Assembly (NCBI GenBank): GCA_964401935.1
Contig: CAYOAL010000006.1
Span: 84,149 to 148,148 of the forward strand
Source: JAPYTK01 sp964401935
GTDB lineage: Bacteria; Myxococcota_A; Polyangia; Polyangiales; Polyangiaceae
Direction of reading: 5' to 3'
Length of the DNA stretch: 64,000 bases
Part shown: positions 53,518 to 62,695 of the stretch, in pieces
How positions within the stretch are numbered: position 1 is the first letter of the stretch
Layout: every line of letters starts with the position of its first letter
Translations under genes and position numbers: made by a program
Notes under the pieces: model-generated
Databases searched by the model: none
Seen by the model: the letters and a program-made list of their open reading frames with translations, nothing else
Told to the model about the DNA's origin: nothing

Positions 53518-55026
53518 ATGTTGCGAGCTCATGTGGTGTGCCGGCGAGCGCTGATGTCTCTGAGTGTACTGCTCCTCTCGACGAGCGCCCTCGCGGAGAC
53601 GGTGACCGCCGCGACGGCCGTGCAACGCGCGGCGACCCACAACCCGAACCTCAGGGCGGTGCTCCACGACCTGAAGGCGGCGAACCTGGCCATCGCCGTA
53701 GCCGAGCAGGTGCTCACGCCGACGCTGTTTCTGGGGGTGAACGGGGCCTACAACGAGCGCTTCGGCGCCTCGTCGCGAGGCGTCACGCGCAACGAGGATC
53801 AGAGCATCACCGGCGAGACCGGCGTGCGCGTCACGACCCCCATCGGGACCGCGATCGAGGTAGGCGTCTCCAACGGGGTGAGCTGGCGCACGAGCAACCT
53901 CACCGTCGCCACCACCGAGTCGGTCACCGTCGGCCCCAACTACGCGGCCGAGCTCTACAGCACCGTCCGGCAGCCGATCTTGCGAGGCGCCGGGGAGGAC
54001 GGGGTGATGGCGCCCACACGGCAAGCGCAGGCCAGCCACGCGGCCGCGGAGCACCAGCGCGATCAGGCGGCCAGCGAGCTGTGTCGCGACGTGCTCACCG
54101 CCTACTGGGAGCTCTGGTACGCCGAGCGCGCGGTGGGCGTGCAAGAGGCCGCGCTCGCCCTCGCCGACAAGCAGCTCAAAGACGCTCAGCTCAGCGCCGA
54201 GCTGCTCGGCAACACGGCCACGGTGGAGACCCTGCGATTCGGCATGGAGGTGGCCAACGTGCAAGAGAGCTTGGCGGGAGCCAAAGCCACGCGCGCCACC
54301 CGCGCCGTGCAGCTCGGGCAGCTCTTGTCGCTGAAGCCGGGGAAGAGCCTGAAGCTCGCCCCCACCGCCGACGCGCCGAGCACGGTGTCGCTGCCCCCGC
54401 TCGATGAGATCCTCGCGCGAGCTCGAAAGATCTCCCCCGAGCTCAAGGCCCTCGACAAGCAGATCGACGCGGCCCGCGAGGAGGTGATCGCGGCCCGCGA
54501 TGCCAACCAGCCCCAGCTCGACGTCGTGCTGGGCGTGTCGATGGGCGGCCTGTGGCAGAGCGCGACCATCGCGACCCTCGCGCTCCCTGGCGATCGGCCG
54601 GCGTTCACCGCGATGTTGGGCATCGAGCTGGAGGTGCCGCTCGGGCCCGGGGTGGGCTCACCCCAGGCGGCGCGCGCCACCGCGCAGCTGAACGCGGCCC
54701 AGGCGCGCTACGACGCGCGCGTCCAGGCGCTCGACGCCGAGATCGCCGGCCTCTCGATCACTGTCGAGAACGCGGCCAACACGGTGGCCCTGACCACCAC
54801 GTCGGCGGAGCTCGCGCGAAAGCTCGCCGAGGCGGAGCGTGAGCGTTACACCCTCGGCTCGACCACGCCGCAAGAGGTGGTTCGCGCGCAACAGACCCAT
54901 CGCGAGACGGAGCTACGACGGCTGCGCGCCATGGTCGACCATGTGAACGCGCAGGTGGCGCTCGAGCACCGCACGGCCCGGCTCGTGGCGCGCTTCGCGG
55001 ACGCCGTCCCGAAGGCGCTCGACTAG
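53518..55026 (+). CDS. TolC-family outer membrane efflux protein
   Basis: A 502-residue protein with a signal peptide ending ALA. Two outer membrane efflux protein (OEP) repeats: NLRAVLHDLKAANLAIAVAEQ, the RVTTPIGTAIEV strand, RDQAASELCRDVLTAYWELWYAERAV with the second repeat from ISPELKALDKQIDAAREEV. Forms a trimeric channel and tunnel. It is convergent with the RND pump genes, which end 80 bp away, so the three probably make one efflux system. ATG at 53518 chosen. Confidence 0.88.
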   Translation: MLRAHVVCRRALMSLSVLLLSTSALAETVTAATAVQRAATHNPNLRAVLHDLKAANLAIAVAEQVLTPTLFLGVNGAYNERFGASSRGVTRNEDQSITGETGVRVTTPIGTAIEVGVSNGVSWRTSNLTVATTESVTVGPNYAAELYSTVRQPILRGAGEDGVMAPTRQAQASHAAAEHQRDQAASELCRDVLTAYWELWYAERAVGVQEAALALADKQLKDAQLSAELLGNTATVETLRFGMEVANVQESLAGAKATRATRAVQLGQLLSLKPGKSLKLAPTADAPSTVSLPPLDEILARARKISPELKALDKQIDAAREEVIAARDANQPQLDVVLGVSMGGLWQSATIATLALPGDRPAFTAMLGIELEVPLGPGVGSPQAARATAQLNAAQARYDARVQALDAEIAGLSITVENAANTVALTTTSAELARKLAEAERERYTLGSTTPQEVVRAQQTHRETELRRLRAMVDHVNAQVALEHRTARLVARFADAVPKALD

Positions 55027-55039
55027 TCCTGAACGAAGC

Positions 55040-55067
55040 GAGCCTGACGAGCGCCACGAGCAGGCTC
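55040..55067. terminator. Hairpin between convergent tolC and RND genes
   Basis: GAGCCTG and CAGGCTC arms with a 14-nt loop, between genes that converge. Probably a bidirectional terminator. Confidence 0.4.
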
Positions 55068-55105
55068 CTTGCAGGCGGCTCCGTCCGAGCACTTGGCGGC
55101 GCTCC

Positions 55106-58100
55106 TCAGGCTCCGGCCGACTCGTTGGCTGGAGCCGCTTCGTGGTTCCCGTCGCCGTCCGCGTCTCCGTCCGCTTCGGCGACGGACACCTCGGTGCGGG
55201 CCAAGCCAAAGTCGTCGAGCAACACGTAGATCGCGGGCAGCACCAACAGCACGAGGAGGGTGGAGGCGGTGATCCCGAACACGATGGCCATGGCCACGGG
55301 GATGAGCGTCTGGGCCTGTCGGCTCGTCTCGAACATCAGCGGGATGAGCCCGGCGGCGGTCGTGGCCGACGTCAACAACACGGCGCGGAACCGATCGCGA
55401 CTCGCTCGGCGGGCGGCGTCGGACGCAGAGGCTCCGCGGGCGCGCGCGGCCTTGATGAACAAGACGAGCAGGATGGAGTCGTTGACGACCACCCCCGCGA
55501 GCGACACGAAACCGAGCAGCGACTGCGATGAGAGCGGCTGCCCGGCGAGGACGCTACCCCACACCACCCCCACGAAGGCGAAGGGGATGGCGAGCATCAC
55601 CACCAAGGGCTCCACGTAGCTCCTGAACTGCAGGCTCAAGAGGATGAAGATCCCCAGCAAGCCGATGGCGAGACCCTGACCCATCGAGCCGAGCGTGCGC
55701 GCCGACTCCTCCGCCTCGCCGCCGAGGGTGAAGCGAACGTCGGGATATTCGCTCTCGAGCTCGGGCATCTTGTCGTCGCGGAAGCGCCGCATGAGCGCGG
55801 CGGAGTTTGCGATCTCGCGGTTGATGCTCCCCGTGACGGTGGCGGTGCGCACGCCGTTGATGCGGTTGATGCTGGCGAAGCTCCGATCCGGCACGATGGT
55901 GGCGATGGCACCGAGGGGCACCGAGGTTCCCGCGCCGATCACCACCGGGAACTGCTCCAGATCCGTGAGGGTGTCGCGGTTGTCGCGCGAGAGCTCCACG
56001 AAGAGCTCGTACTCCTCCCCACGGTCGTAGAGATTGTCGACCGACACCCCGGAGAGGGCGGCCCGGAGCTGACTGGCGACGGTCTGGCCGGTGATCGAGG
56101 TGGCTCCCGCCCCATCGCGCAGCTTCACGCCCACCTGTGTGGTCCCCGGCTTCAGATCGTCGGCCAGGTCGAAGACGCCGTCGAACTGCGAGAGCCAGCC
56201 CTTGATGTCGGCGGCGACGTCTTCGAGGCGCTCGAGGTCGTCCCCTTCGATGCGGATGTCGATGGCGTTGCCTCCGGGGCCCCGTCGTCCGCCTGCGCCG
56301 AACGCGGCCGACACCGCGCTGCCCATCGGCCCCGCCTCCTTTCGCCACAGGGTGGTGAAGTCGGCGAGGTTGGTCTTGCGCACCTCCACGCTGAGGAGAT
56401 CGACGGACACGGTGGCGGTGTGAGGCCCTGGCTCCTCCACGTCGGGGTTGTAGTTGAAGCGCGCCGAGACGTTCCGCACCAGCGGCTTGCCCTCGGGTTG
56501 GTTGGGGGCCTCGGCCTCCGACACGCGCCACGCCGCAGCCACGACCCGCTCCACCTCGCGCTTGGTCGCCTCGAGCGACGTGCCGGGGGGCATCTCGAGC
56601 TTGAACTGCACCACGTCGCCTTCGGCGCTCGGGAACGCCTGGTAGCGGAGCTTGCCCGACGTCACCATGCCGATCGACACCAGCATCACCGCCAGCGTCA
56701 GCCCCAGCGTGACGTGGCGCAGCCGCACCGAGCCGTCCACCACCCGGCCGAGCCAGCGCTCGCGGATGCGCTCGAAGCCCTCGTTGAACCGGCTCCGAAA
56801 GCGGCTTGGACGATCTTCCTCGGCAGGCTTGAGCGAGTGCCCGAGGTGGGCGGGGAGGATGAAGAACGCCTCCACCAGGCTCACCGCAAGCACCGCGATC
56901 AAGATGAATGGAATCACCTGGAGCGTGCGTCCGATGCGTCCGTCGATCCCGGAGAGCGGCACGAACACACACACCGTCGTGGCGAAGGACGACATGACGC
57001 CGCCGGCCACCTGTTTCACGCCGTTCACGGCGGCCTCCACCGGTCGCGCTCCGCGCGCGAGATGGGCCGCGACGTTGTCGGCGAGCACGATGGCGTCGTC
57101 CATCAACAGGCCGAGGGCCACCAAGAGGCCGAGCATCGTCATCATGTTCAGCGTCTGTCCGAGCTGAAGCATCACCCACAGCGCGCCGAGGAACGACACC
57201 GGCAGCCCTGCGCCCACCCAGAACGCGAGACGCCAGCCGAAGAACAGCCAGAGGGTGAGGAACACGAGCGCCAGACCCTGGAGGCCGTTCTTGACGAGCA
57301 GCATCAAGCGGTCTTCGATCACCGAGGCGACGTCTTCGGTGAGGGTGAGCTCGACCCCGTCCGGCTTGCGGTCTTCCTGGTCGGCGAGGAACTGCTTCAC
57401 GGCCGCCACCAGATCGAGGCTGTCCTGCGTCTCCGTCTTGCTCACCGTGAGCATGCCGGCCCGCTTGCCGTTGAAGTAGGTCTGCTCCTCCTCGAGGGAG
57501 AAGGTGTCCTCCACTTCGGCCACGTCGCCGAGCCGCACCGTCCCCCCGGTGGCGCCGCCTTTGACGACGATGTCGCGGAGGAGGTGCACGGTGGTGCGCT
57601 TGTCGGAGTAGCGCACCAGGATGTCACCCTCCCGCGTGTCGAGCTTGCCGATGGGGGCGTCGAGGCTCTGCGCGGAGACCGCGGCGGCGACGTCGCTCGT
57701 GGTGAGCCCTTGTCGGGCGAGGGCGGCGCGGTCGACGCGGATGCGGAGACGGTGGGTGGAGAACCCGGCGATGGCCACCTGCGTGATCCCGCCGTACCGC
57801 ATGAGCTCGCGCTTGAGGTGCTCGCAGTAGAGCTTGAGGTCTTGCGCCGACATGGGGCCGGTGACCGCGATCGCCGCGACCGACTGCATCCTTCCCGCTG
57901 CGGAGACGCGCGGCGGATCGACATCTTCTGGCAGGTCGCGGATGCCGTCGATCGCCGACTTGACCTCGGCGAGCAAGGTGTCGAAGCTGACGCCGTCTTC
58001 CACCTCGAGCGTGATCGATACGCCACCCTCGCGCGAGCGCGAGCGCATCTGCTCGATGCCTGGGAGCCCGCCGATCTCGTCCTCGATGCGTTGGGTGATG

Positions 58101-58279
58101 GTGGAGTCGACGATCTCCGTGGGGGCCCCTGGGTAGCTCGCCGAGATGCGAATGCTGTGGGGCTCGAACTCGGGGTAGGTCTCGCGGCGAAGGTCGGGGA
58201 TCGCGAAGACACCGAGCACGACGAACACCACCATCAAGAGGTTGGCGGCGGTGGGATGTTTGGCGAAGTACTGGATCAC
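55106..58279 (-). CDS. RND family efflux pump inner-membrane subunit (AcrB/MexF-type)
   Basis: A 1057-residue RND pump. Twelve helices in two halves; family blocks: ANLLMVVFVVLGVFAIPDL, the IQYFAKHPTAANL start, GLMMDDAIVLADNV (Asp407/408-type proton-relay acidic pair in LGLLMDDAI), and FVSLAGVVVNDSILLVLFI in the second half. The periplasmic loops are the hydrophobe/amphiphile efflux-like type. GTG start overlaps the adaptor stop (GTGA). Works with the adaptor upstream and the TolC-like protein across the convergent gap. Substrate unknown. Confidence 0.93.
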   Translation of the reverse strand: MIQYFAKHPTAANLLMVVFVVLGVFAIPDLRRETYPEFEPHSIRISASYPGAPTEIVDSTITQRIEDEIGGLPGIEQMRSRSREGGVSITLEVEDGVSFDTLLAEVKSAIDGIRDLPEDVDPPRVSAAGRMQSVAAIAVTGPMSAQDLKLYCEHLKRELMRYGGITQVAIAGFSTHRLRIRVDRAALARQGLTTSDVAAAVSAQSLDAPIGKLDTREGDILVRYSDKRTTVHLLRDIVVKGGATGGTVRLGDVAEVEDTFSLEEEQTYFNGKRAGMLTVSKTETQDSLDLVAAVKQFLADQEDRKPDGVELTLTEDVASVIEDRLMLLVKNGLQGLALVFLTLWLFFGWRLAFWVGAGLPVSFLGALWVMLQLGQTLNMMTMLGLLVALGLLMDDAIVLADNVAAHLARGARPVEAAVNGVKQVAGGVMSSFATTVCVFVPLSGIDGRIGRTLQVIPFILIAVLAVSLVEAFFILPAHLGHSLKPAEEDRPSRFRSRFNEGFERIRERWLGRVVDGSVRLRHVTLGLTLAVMLVSIGMVTSGKLRYQAFPSAEGDVVQFKLEMPPGTSLEATKREVERVVAAAWRVSEAEAPNQPEGKPLVRNVSARFNYNPDVEEPGPHTATVSVDLLSVEVRKTNLADFTTLWRKEAGPMGSAVSAAFGAGGRRGPGGNAIDIRIEGDDLERLEDVAADIKGWLSQFDGVFDLADDLKPGTTQVGVKLRDGAGATSITGQTVASQLRAALSGVSVDNLYDRGEEYELFVELSRDNRDTLTDLEQFPVVIGAGTSVPLGAIATIVPDRSFASINRINGVRTATVTGSINREIANSAALMRRFRDDKMPELESEYPDVRFTLGGEAEESARTLGSMGQGLAIGLLGIFILLSLQFRSYVEPLVVMLAIPFAFVGVVWGSVLAGQPLSSQSLLGFVSLAGVVVNDSILLVLFIKAARARGASASDAARRASRDRFRAVLLTSATTAAGLIPLMFETSRQAQTLIPVAMAIVFGITASTLLVLLVLPAIYVLLDDFGLARTEVSVAEADGDADGDGNHEAAPANESAGA

Positions 58280-59919
58280 GGCGTGGCGCCCCGACCCTCT
58301 CCGCGACGCTGCCCGCGTGGTCCTTGCGCGGATTGCGTCGGGCCCGGCTGGGCGTCGGGTGGTTTGCCCTTTCCGTCGCGGGGCCGCCTCGGGCCTTCGG
58401 GCGCGGCCGTGAGCTCGGGGGGCTTCTCGCCCTTGGCCACCGCCCCGAGCCACACCGCTGCCGTCTCGTCGTTGCGCGGGGCGAGCAGCATGCCCTCCAC
58501 CGCTGGCGCGAGCGCGGTCAAGACCACCCGATCTCCGGGGGCGAGGCCCTTCGCGACGCAGACGAACTGCTCCTGGAGGATGTCGATCTCCACGTCGCGG
58601 ATCTCGAGCCGGTCCTCGGCACCAGCGACGTACACTTTGGTGTCGAACAGCGCCGACCGCGGGATCGCGAGGCAGTCGGCGCGGGGCACGCCCTTGAGCT
58701 CGACCTCCACGTGCATGCCCGCCGAGAGCGGCGGCCCGGTGCGGCCTTGACGCCGGCGCGGATCGGTCACCTCCACCACCACCCCCACCGTGCGGGTGGT
58801 GGGATCGACCCCCTGGAAGCGACGGAACTTGCCTTCCCAGCTCACCTCGACGTCTTGGCTCTTGAGCGAGATGGTCGCCGAGATGCGTGAGGCGCGGGAC
58901 GGGCCCGGGGTTGCCGGTGCGGGCGTCGCCCCGTCTTCGACGGTGGGTGCCGCGGAGCCGGCGGGGACGGCGGAGCCCGCGAGCGGTGCGTCCCCCCCCG
59001 AGCCGTCGGGGGTGAGCTCGAGAGGCTTTGGCGCTTCGGTCGGGTCTGGCGCGGGGCTCGGCGGGGGGGAGGCCGTGTCGCGGGGCCCCATCAGCGGCCC
59101 GACGGTCCCGATCGGCATGTGCGCCGCCACCTCCATGACGTCGACACCGTCACCCACCACCACGACCTGACCGGAGCCCACCGCCTGGTGGAGGCTCGCG
59201 TTCACCTCGCGGATGCGCATCGTGAAGGGCGCCACCACCTCCGTCCTGGCGATGTCTTTGCGCGCGCCGGCCACGCCCGCCTCCTGCTGCGCGATCTGGG
59301 CCTCGAGCACCCGGCGCGACGCGGGGAGCTCGAGCAGCGTGTTCTCCAGCGCTTGCACCGACTTCTGCGCCGTGAGCACGCCGCGCTCGGCCTGCTCGAC
59401 GGCGGTCTGCGGGCCTAGCCCCGCCTCTTGGGCCTTCTTGGCCCGCTCCAGATCCTTGATGGCGAGCTCGAGGATCTTCTTCTCCAGCGCCAGGCTCGAG
59501 CGCGCGCTCTCCTCACGAGTCTTGATCTCCGCGATCTGCGCGCGCACTCCGCGCACCGAGGCCTCGCCGCGGTTTCGCTCGAGCTCGTAGTTGCCTGGGT
59601 CGATCTTGAACAGGCGGGTGCCCTTCTGAACCGTCCGGCCCACCTCCAGGTTGTCTGCGATCTCGACGAGCGTGCCTCCTACCTCGGCCACCGCTTGCCA
59701 GCTGCGCTGGGCCTGGACGACGCCGTACCCCGTGACGCGCGGCACCACCTCGAGCGGCTTCACCTCGATGACGCGCACGGCGCGACCACGATCGTTCGGG
59801 TTTCGGCGCCGCGGCGGATCCCCCGAGATCTGGAGCCATCCAAAGCCTGCTCCGCCCGCGGCCACCAATCCGATGAACACGAGCAACCGACCGCGGTTCG
59901 AGGACAACATCGCTCTCAT
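58276..59919 (-). CDS. RND efflux membrane-fusion (adaptor) protein with Ala/Pro-rich insert
   Basis: A 547-residue periplasmic adaptor (typical adaptors are 350-420). One N-terminal helix (about 11-30), then the lipoyl/barrel-sandwich half (VIEVKPLEVVPRVTGYGVVQ), a coiled coil (EVGRTVQKGTRLFKIDPGNYELERNRGEA...), and the second barrel half. An insert of about 90 Pro/Ala/Gly-rich residues (around residue 300-390) separates parts of the beta-barrel, and the last 60 residues are again Pro-rich. ATG 59919 chosen over 59910. Stop overlaps the pump start. Confidence 0.85.
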   Translation of the reverse strand: MRAMLSSNRGRLLVFIGLVAAGGAGFGWLQISGDPPRRRNPNDRGRAVRVIEVKPLEVVPRVTGYGVVQAQRSWQAVAEVGGTLVEIADNLEVGRTVQKGTRLFKIDPGNYELERNRGEASVRGVRAQIAEIKTREESARSSLALEKKILELAIKDLERAKKAQEAGLGPQTAVEQAERGVLTAQKSVQALENTLLELPASRRVLEAQIAQQEAGVAGARKDIARTEVVAPFTMRIREVNASLHQAVGSGQVVVVGDGVDVMEVAAHMPIGTVGPLMGPRDTASPPPSPAPDPTEAPKPLELTPDGSGGDAPLAGSAVPAGSAAPTVEDGATPAPATPGPSRASRISATISLKSQDVEVSWEGKFRRFQGVDPTTRTVGVVVEVTDPRRRQGRTGPPLSAGMHVEVELKGVPRADCLAIPRSALFDTKVYVAGAEDRLEIRDVEIDILQEQFVCVAKGLAPGDRVVLTALAPAVEGMLLAPRNDETAAVWLGAVAKGEKPPELTAAPEGPRRPRDGKGKPPDAQPGPTQSAQGPRGQRRGEGRGATP

Positions 59920-60072
59920 GCTTGGCCGACCGTTCGCAGTGGGGCAAGCGCGAAGCACGAATGCCAGGGCCAGCCGCTCGTGTTTCAAGTGGGCGCGAGC
60001 AGACGGCGACTCACGTGCTCGCGCCGAGCTCGGTCGAGCGCCCGGCCGTGCCTGGCAGGGCGGGCTGTCGAG

Positions 60073-60612
60073 TCAGTATGCGGCAGCCAGCTCGACGAGC
60101 TTGCTCACGGTGCGCCAGTTGCGCGCGGTGGCGGCGACGCCGAGGAGCCGCTCGACGCGCTCGGCCAGCTTCGATCGGCCGAACCCATCGGGCGTGTGCA
60201 GATAACAGACCCGCTTCGTCAGCGCGAAGCGCTCGCTCGACGTCTTCACGGCGTCGAGCCCCTCGAGGTCGGGTGCCTTGGGTGTGGTGGCGAGGAAGAA
60301 GAGATGTACGCTCTTCGGATCCTCCTCGGCTTGAGGAAACGGATTGGCCGCCGCGGCGGCGTCGAGCTCGGCGCGCCGGAGCACCATCACGCGAGGCTCG
60401 AAGCCGCAGCGCTTGGCGACGGCCTCCGCGAGTCGGCGCTCTGCGCGCTGGGTGCTCGACGAGGCCGTGCGGAAGACCACGTTCCCGCTCTGAATGTAGG
60501 TGGTCACGTCGGTGCAGTCGTGCTCCTCGAGCAGCGCCTTGAGCTGCTTCATCGGGAGGATATGAGCGCCGCCGACGTTGATACCGCGGAAGAGGGCGAT
60601 GAACGTGTTCAT
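60073..60612 (-). CDS. DUF1697 protein
   Basis: A 179-residue protein matching DUF1697: MNTFIALFRGINVGGAHILPMKQLKALLEEHD at the start, YIQSGNVVFRT, NPFPQ and GFGRSKLAERVERLLGVAATARNWRTVSKL at the end. The family is widespread in bacteria; no biochemical function is established. ATG at 60612 chosen. It lies 153 bp behind the adaptor gene and divergent from the Cys-rich lipoprotein gene. Confidence 0.93.
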   Translation of the reverse strand: MNTFIALFRGINVGGAHILPMKQLKALLEEHDCTDVTTYIQSGNVVFRTASSSTQRAERRLAEAVAKRCGFEPRVMVLRRAELDAAAAANPFPQAEEDPKSVHLFFLATTPKAPDLEGLDAVKTSSERFALTKRVCYLHTPDGFGRSKLAERVERLLGVAATARNWRTVSKLVELAAAY

Positions 60613-60789
60613 GCGAGCGCCCTTAGAGAAACACAAAAGTGCCCCCCGGCCGAGCGGTCCACGTGATGGCGGTTCGTCGATCCAACGCTCGAGGAGCGGA
60701 GCCGCGCGCGCTCGCCCCGACTCGGGGCATCGACGGGCATCTGACCGACACCGTTCCCCGCGCGGGGGGCGTCGCGGTACGCTCTGCCG

Positions 60790-61623
60790 ATGGGTTGGGT
60801 CCACCGTGCTCGTGGGTCGGCAGCGGCCCTCGCCTTGGCGAGCGCTGCCCTCGCCTGCGTCTCGGGCCTCGGGTGGGGCTGCAACGCTGCGTTCGGGGTG
60901 TCGGATCTGCGCTTCGAGGAGGCCCTCGGCGGAGGTCCTGCCGCGTCCGGTGTCGGGGCCAGCGGCGGCGCGACGGCCTCGTGCGACAATGGCGCGCGCG
61001 ACGGCGACGAAGAGGGTGTCGACTGCGGCGGGCCGTGTCCGAGCTGCGAGGCGCCGCTCGGGGAGCTCGGTGCTCCCTGCGAGATGGCGGCGCAGTGCGC
61101 GAGCGGTCACTGTCCGGCGGGGGACGGCGTCTGCTGTGACACGCGCTGCGATCTCACCTGCGAGGCGTGCGTCGAGACGAAGACCGGCGCCGCGGACGGG
61201 CTCTGCCGGTTGGTGCCCGCCAAGCTGGATCCCGACGCGGAGTGCCCGAGCGAGGACGTCGCGACCTGTGGCTCGAACGGCGATGGATGCAGCGGCACGA
61301 GCACGAGCTGCGTCCTGTTCGAGGAGGGGAGGGTGTGCGAAGCGGCCGTGTGTCGGGGCGGCGTGGCGCGCTCGGACGCGACGTGTGATGGCAGCGGCCA
61401 CTGCCTCTCGCCCACGGAGACGTCGTGCGCGCCCTACACGTGCGATGCCAACAGCGTGACCTGCCGCACGTCCTGCTTGCTCGAGAGCGACTGCGTGAGC
61501 ACCCACTATTGCAACCTCTTGTTGGCCACGTGTACGCCCAAAGGAGGCGCGGGGGCCCCGTGCTCGGCTGCCAAGCACTGCCTGAGCGGCGTGTGCAACA
61601 CGGCGCTCGGCGTCTGCGCCTGA
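60790..61623 (+). CDS. Cys-rich secreted protein
   Basis: A 277-residue protein with a signal peptide and a possible lipobox (VSGLGWGC). The mature part has more than 30 cysteines in repeated CGS/DCGGPCPSC-type loops, plus the segment QCASGHCPAGDGVCCDTRCDLTCEACVETKTGAADGLC, which recurs in the convergent neighbour. Such disulphide-rich domains are common in Myxococcota secreted proteins; function unknown. ATG 60790 chosen. Confidence 0.75.
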   Translation: MGWVHRARGSAAALALASAALACVSGLGWGCNAAFGVSDLRFEEALGGGPAASGVGASGGATASCDNGARDGDEEGVDCGGPCPSCEAPLGELGAPCEMAAQCASGHCPAGDGVCCDTRCDLTCEACVETKTGAADGLCRLVPAKLDPDAECPSEDVATCGSNGDGCSGTSTSCVLFEEGRVCEAAVCRGGVARSDATCDGSGHCLSPTETSCAPYTCDANSVTCRTSCLLESDCVSTHYCNLLLATCTPKGGAGAPCSAAKHCLSGVCNTALGVCA

Positions 61624-61652
61624 GCTGAGGCGCGACGGGCGCCAGCCGGCGC

Positions 61653-62504
61653 TCAGCAGCCAGCGCAGTGGCAGGCCTCGCCGCACTCGACGTCGGGCTC
61701 GTCGGCACCTTCGCCGCAGGTGGCGGTGCAGGCGCCTTTGCCACAAAAGACGTCGGCGCGATCACAGCCGTTGTCGGTGCAAGCTATCTCGCAGGTCCCG
61801 TTGGAGCAGTGAACGGCGAGATCGCGGCACGCGTCTTCCGGTCCGCACGCCACCGTGCACGGCCAGGTGTCGGGGCACATGAGCTCGGCCTGTCGGCAGG
61901 CGCCGCCGGCGGTGCACACGAGACGACAGGAGAAGCCCGCTGGGCAAGCGAGCGTGCTCTGACGGCACGCCTCGAACGTGAGACAGGCGATGACGCATTC
62001 GCCGCCTTCACAGCCCCCGCTGCACACGGTCGGGCAGTCGGCGTCGCCAGGCGGGGTAGGCCGTTCGCCACAGCAGTTGCCAGACCCATCACACCACCCG
62101 GGGGCGCCGCACTCGCGGTCCGGATCCGTGTCGACGAGCACCGGCGCACAGGTGCCGTGAGGCCTCCCGGTCTTCTCCTCTCTGCACGACCAGCACGGTG
62201 TGTCGCACGCGCTCTCACAACACACGCCGTCTTCGGCCGGGCAATGCCCGCTGGCGCATTGCGCGCTCGTGTCGCACGACTGGCTCACGGCCTTGAGATC
62301 GGGGGCCGCGCCCCCCTCCGCGCTCGAGCCGCCGAGGCCCCCAACGCTCGACGTCGCACCACCGTCCGAGCCGCCGGCGTGGGCCCCGGTGCTCGATGAG
62401 GCGGTGTCGCCGCTGCAGCCGGCGGGCCACGACCCAAGGGCGACGGCGAGGAGGCACGCTGCGATGCCATGCCCAAACGACGGGCGCCGAGCGCGCTCGC
62501 GCAT
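61653..62504 (-). CDS. Cys-rich lipoprotein, paralogue of the neighbouring gene
   Basis: A 283-residue protein; lipobox PAGC (about Cys30) after a Ser/Gly/Ala linker. Mature region has about 35 cysteines, including QCASGHCPAEDGVCCESACDTPCWSCREEKTG, nearly the same block as in the convergent gene at 60790-61623, indicating a paralogous pair. The C-terminal part has short repeats of the C-x-TACGxxx-CxxA type. Function unknown. ATG at 62504; the frame stays open upstream without coding features. Confidence 0.72.
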   Translation of the reverse strand: MRERARRPSFGHGIAACLLAVALGSWPAGCSGDTASSSTGAHAGGSDGGATSSVGGLGGSSAEGGAAPDLKAVSQSCDTSAQCASGHCPAEDGVCCESACDTPCWSCREEKTGRPHGTCAPVLVDTDPDRECGAPGWCDGSGNCCGERPTPPGDADCPTVCSGGCEGGECVIACLTFEACRQSTLACPAGFSCRLVCTAGGACRQAELMCPDTWPCTVACGPEDACRDLAVHCSNGTCEIACTDNGCDRADVFCGKGACTATCGEGADEPDVECGEACHCAGC

Positions 62505-62634
62505 CGTCCCGTCTCGCGCCGTGCTGTCTCGCCCCCCTGCTCGCACCGTCTCTCGCACCTTGGAAGCGTAGAGCACCGAGACCCCTTCGGAGAAGACCTC
62601 CAGAGAGGCTCCGTGTTGGGGGTTCCGCCGAGGC

Positions 62635-62664
62635 GGCGGACGACGTAAACTGGTCCGCCTTTTT
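62635..62664 (+). terminator. Intrinsic terminator-like hairpin upstream of the last gene, with competing stem
   Basis: GGCGGAC (62635-62641) pairs perfectly with GTCCGCC (62653-62659), 11-nt loop, then TTTTT (62660-62664). The 5' arm can also pair with CCGCC at 62625-62629, an alternative stem that would break the terminator. It lies just before a plus-strand gene and after a minus-strand gene start, so it may act as an attenuator rather than a gene-end terminator. Confidence 0.6.
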
Positions 62665-62695
62665 GTTAGCGTTGGCTCCACGGGGGATATCCAAG

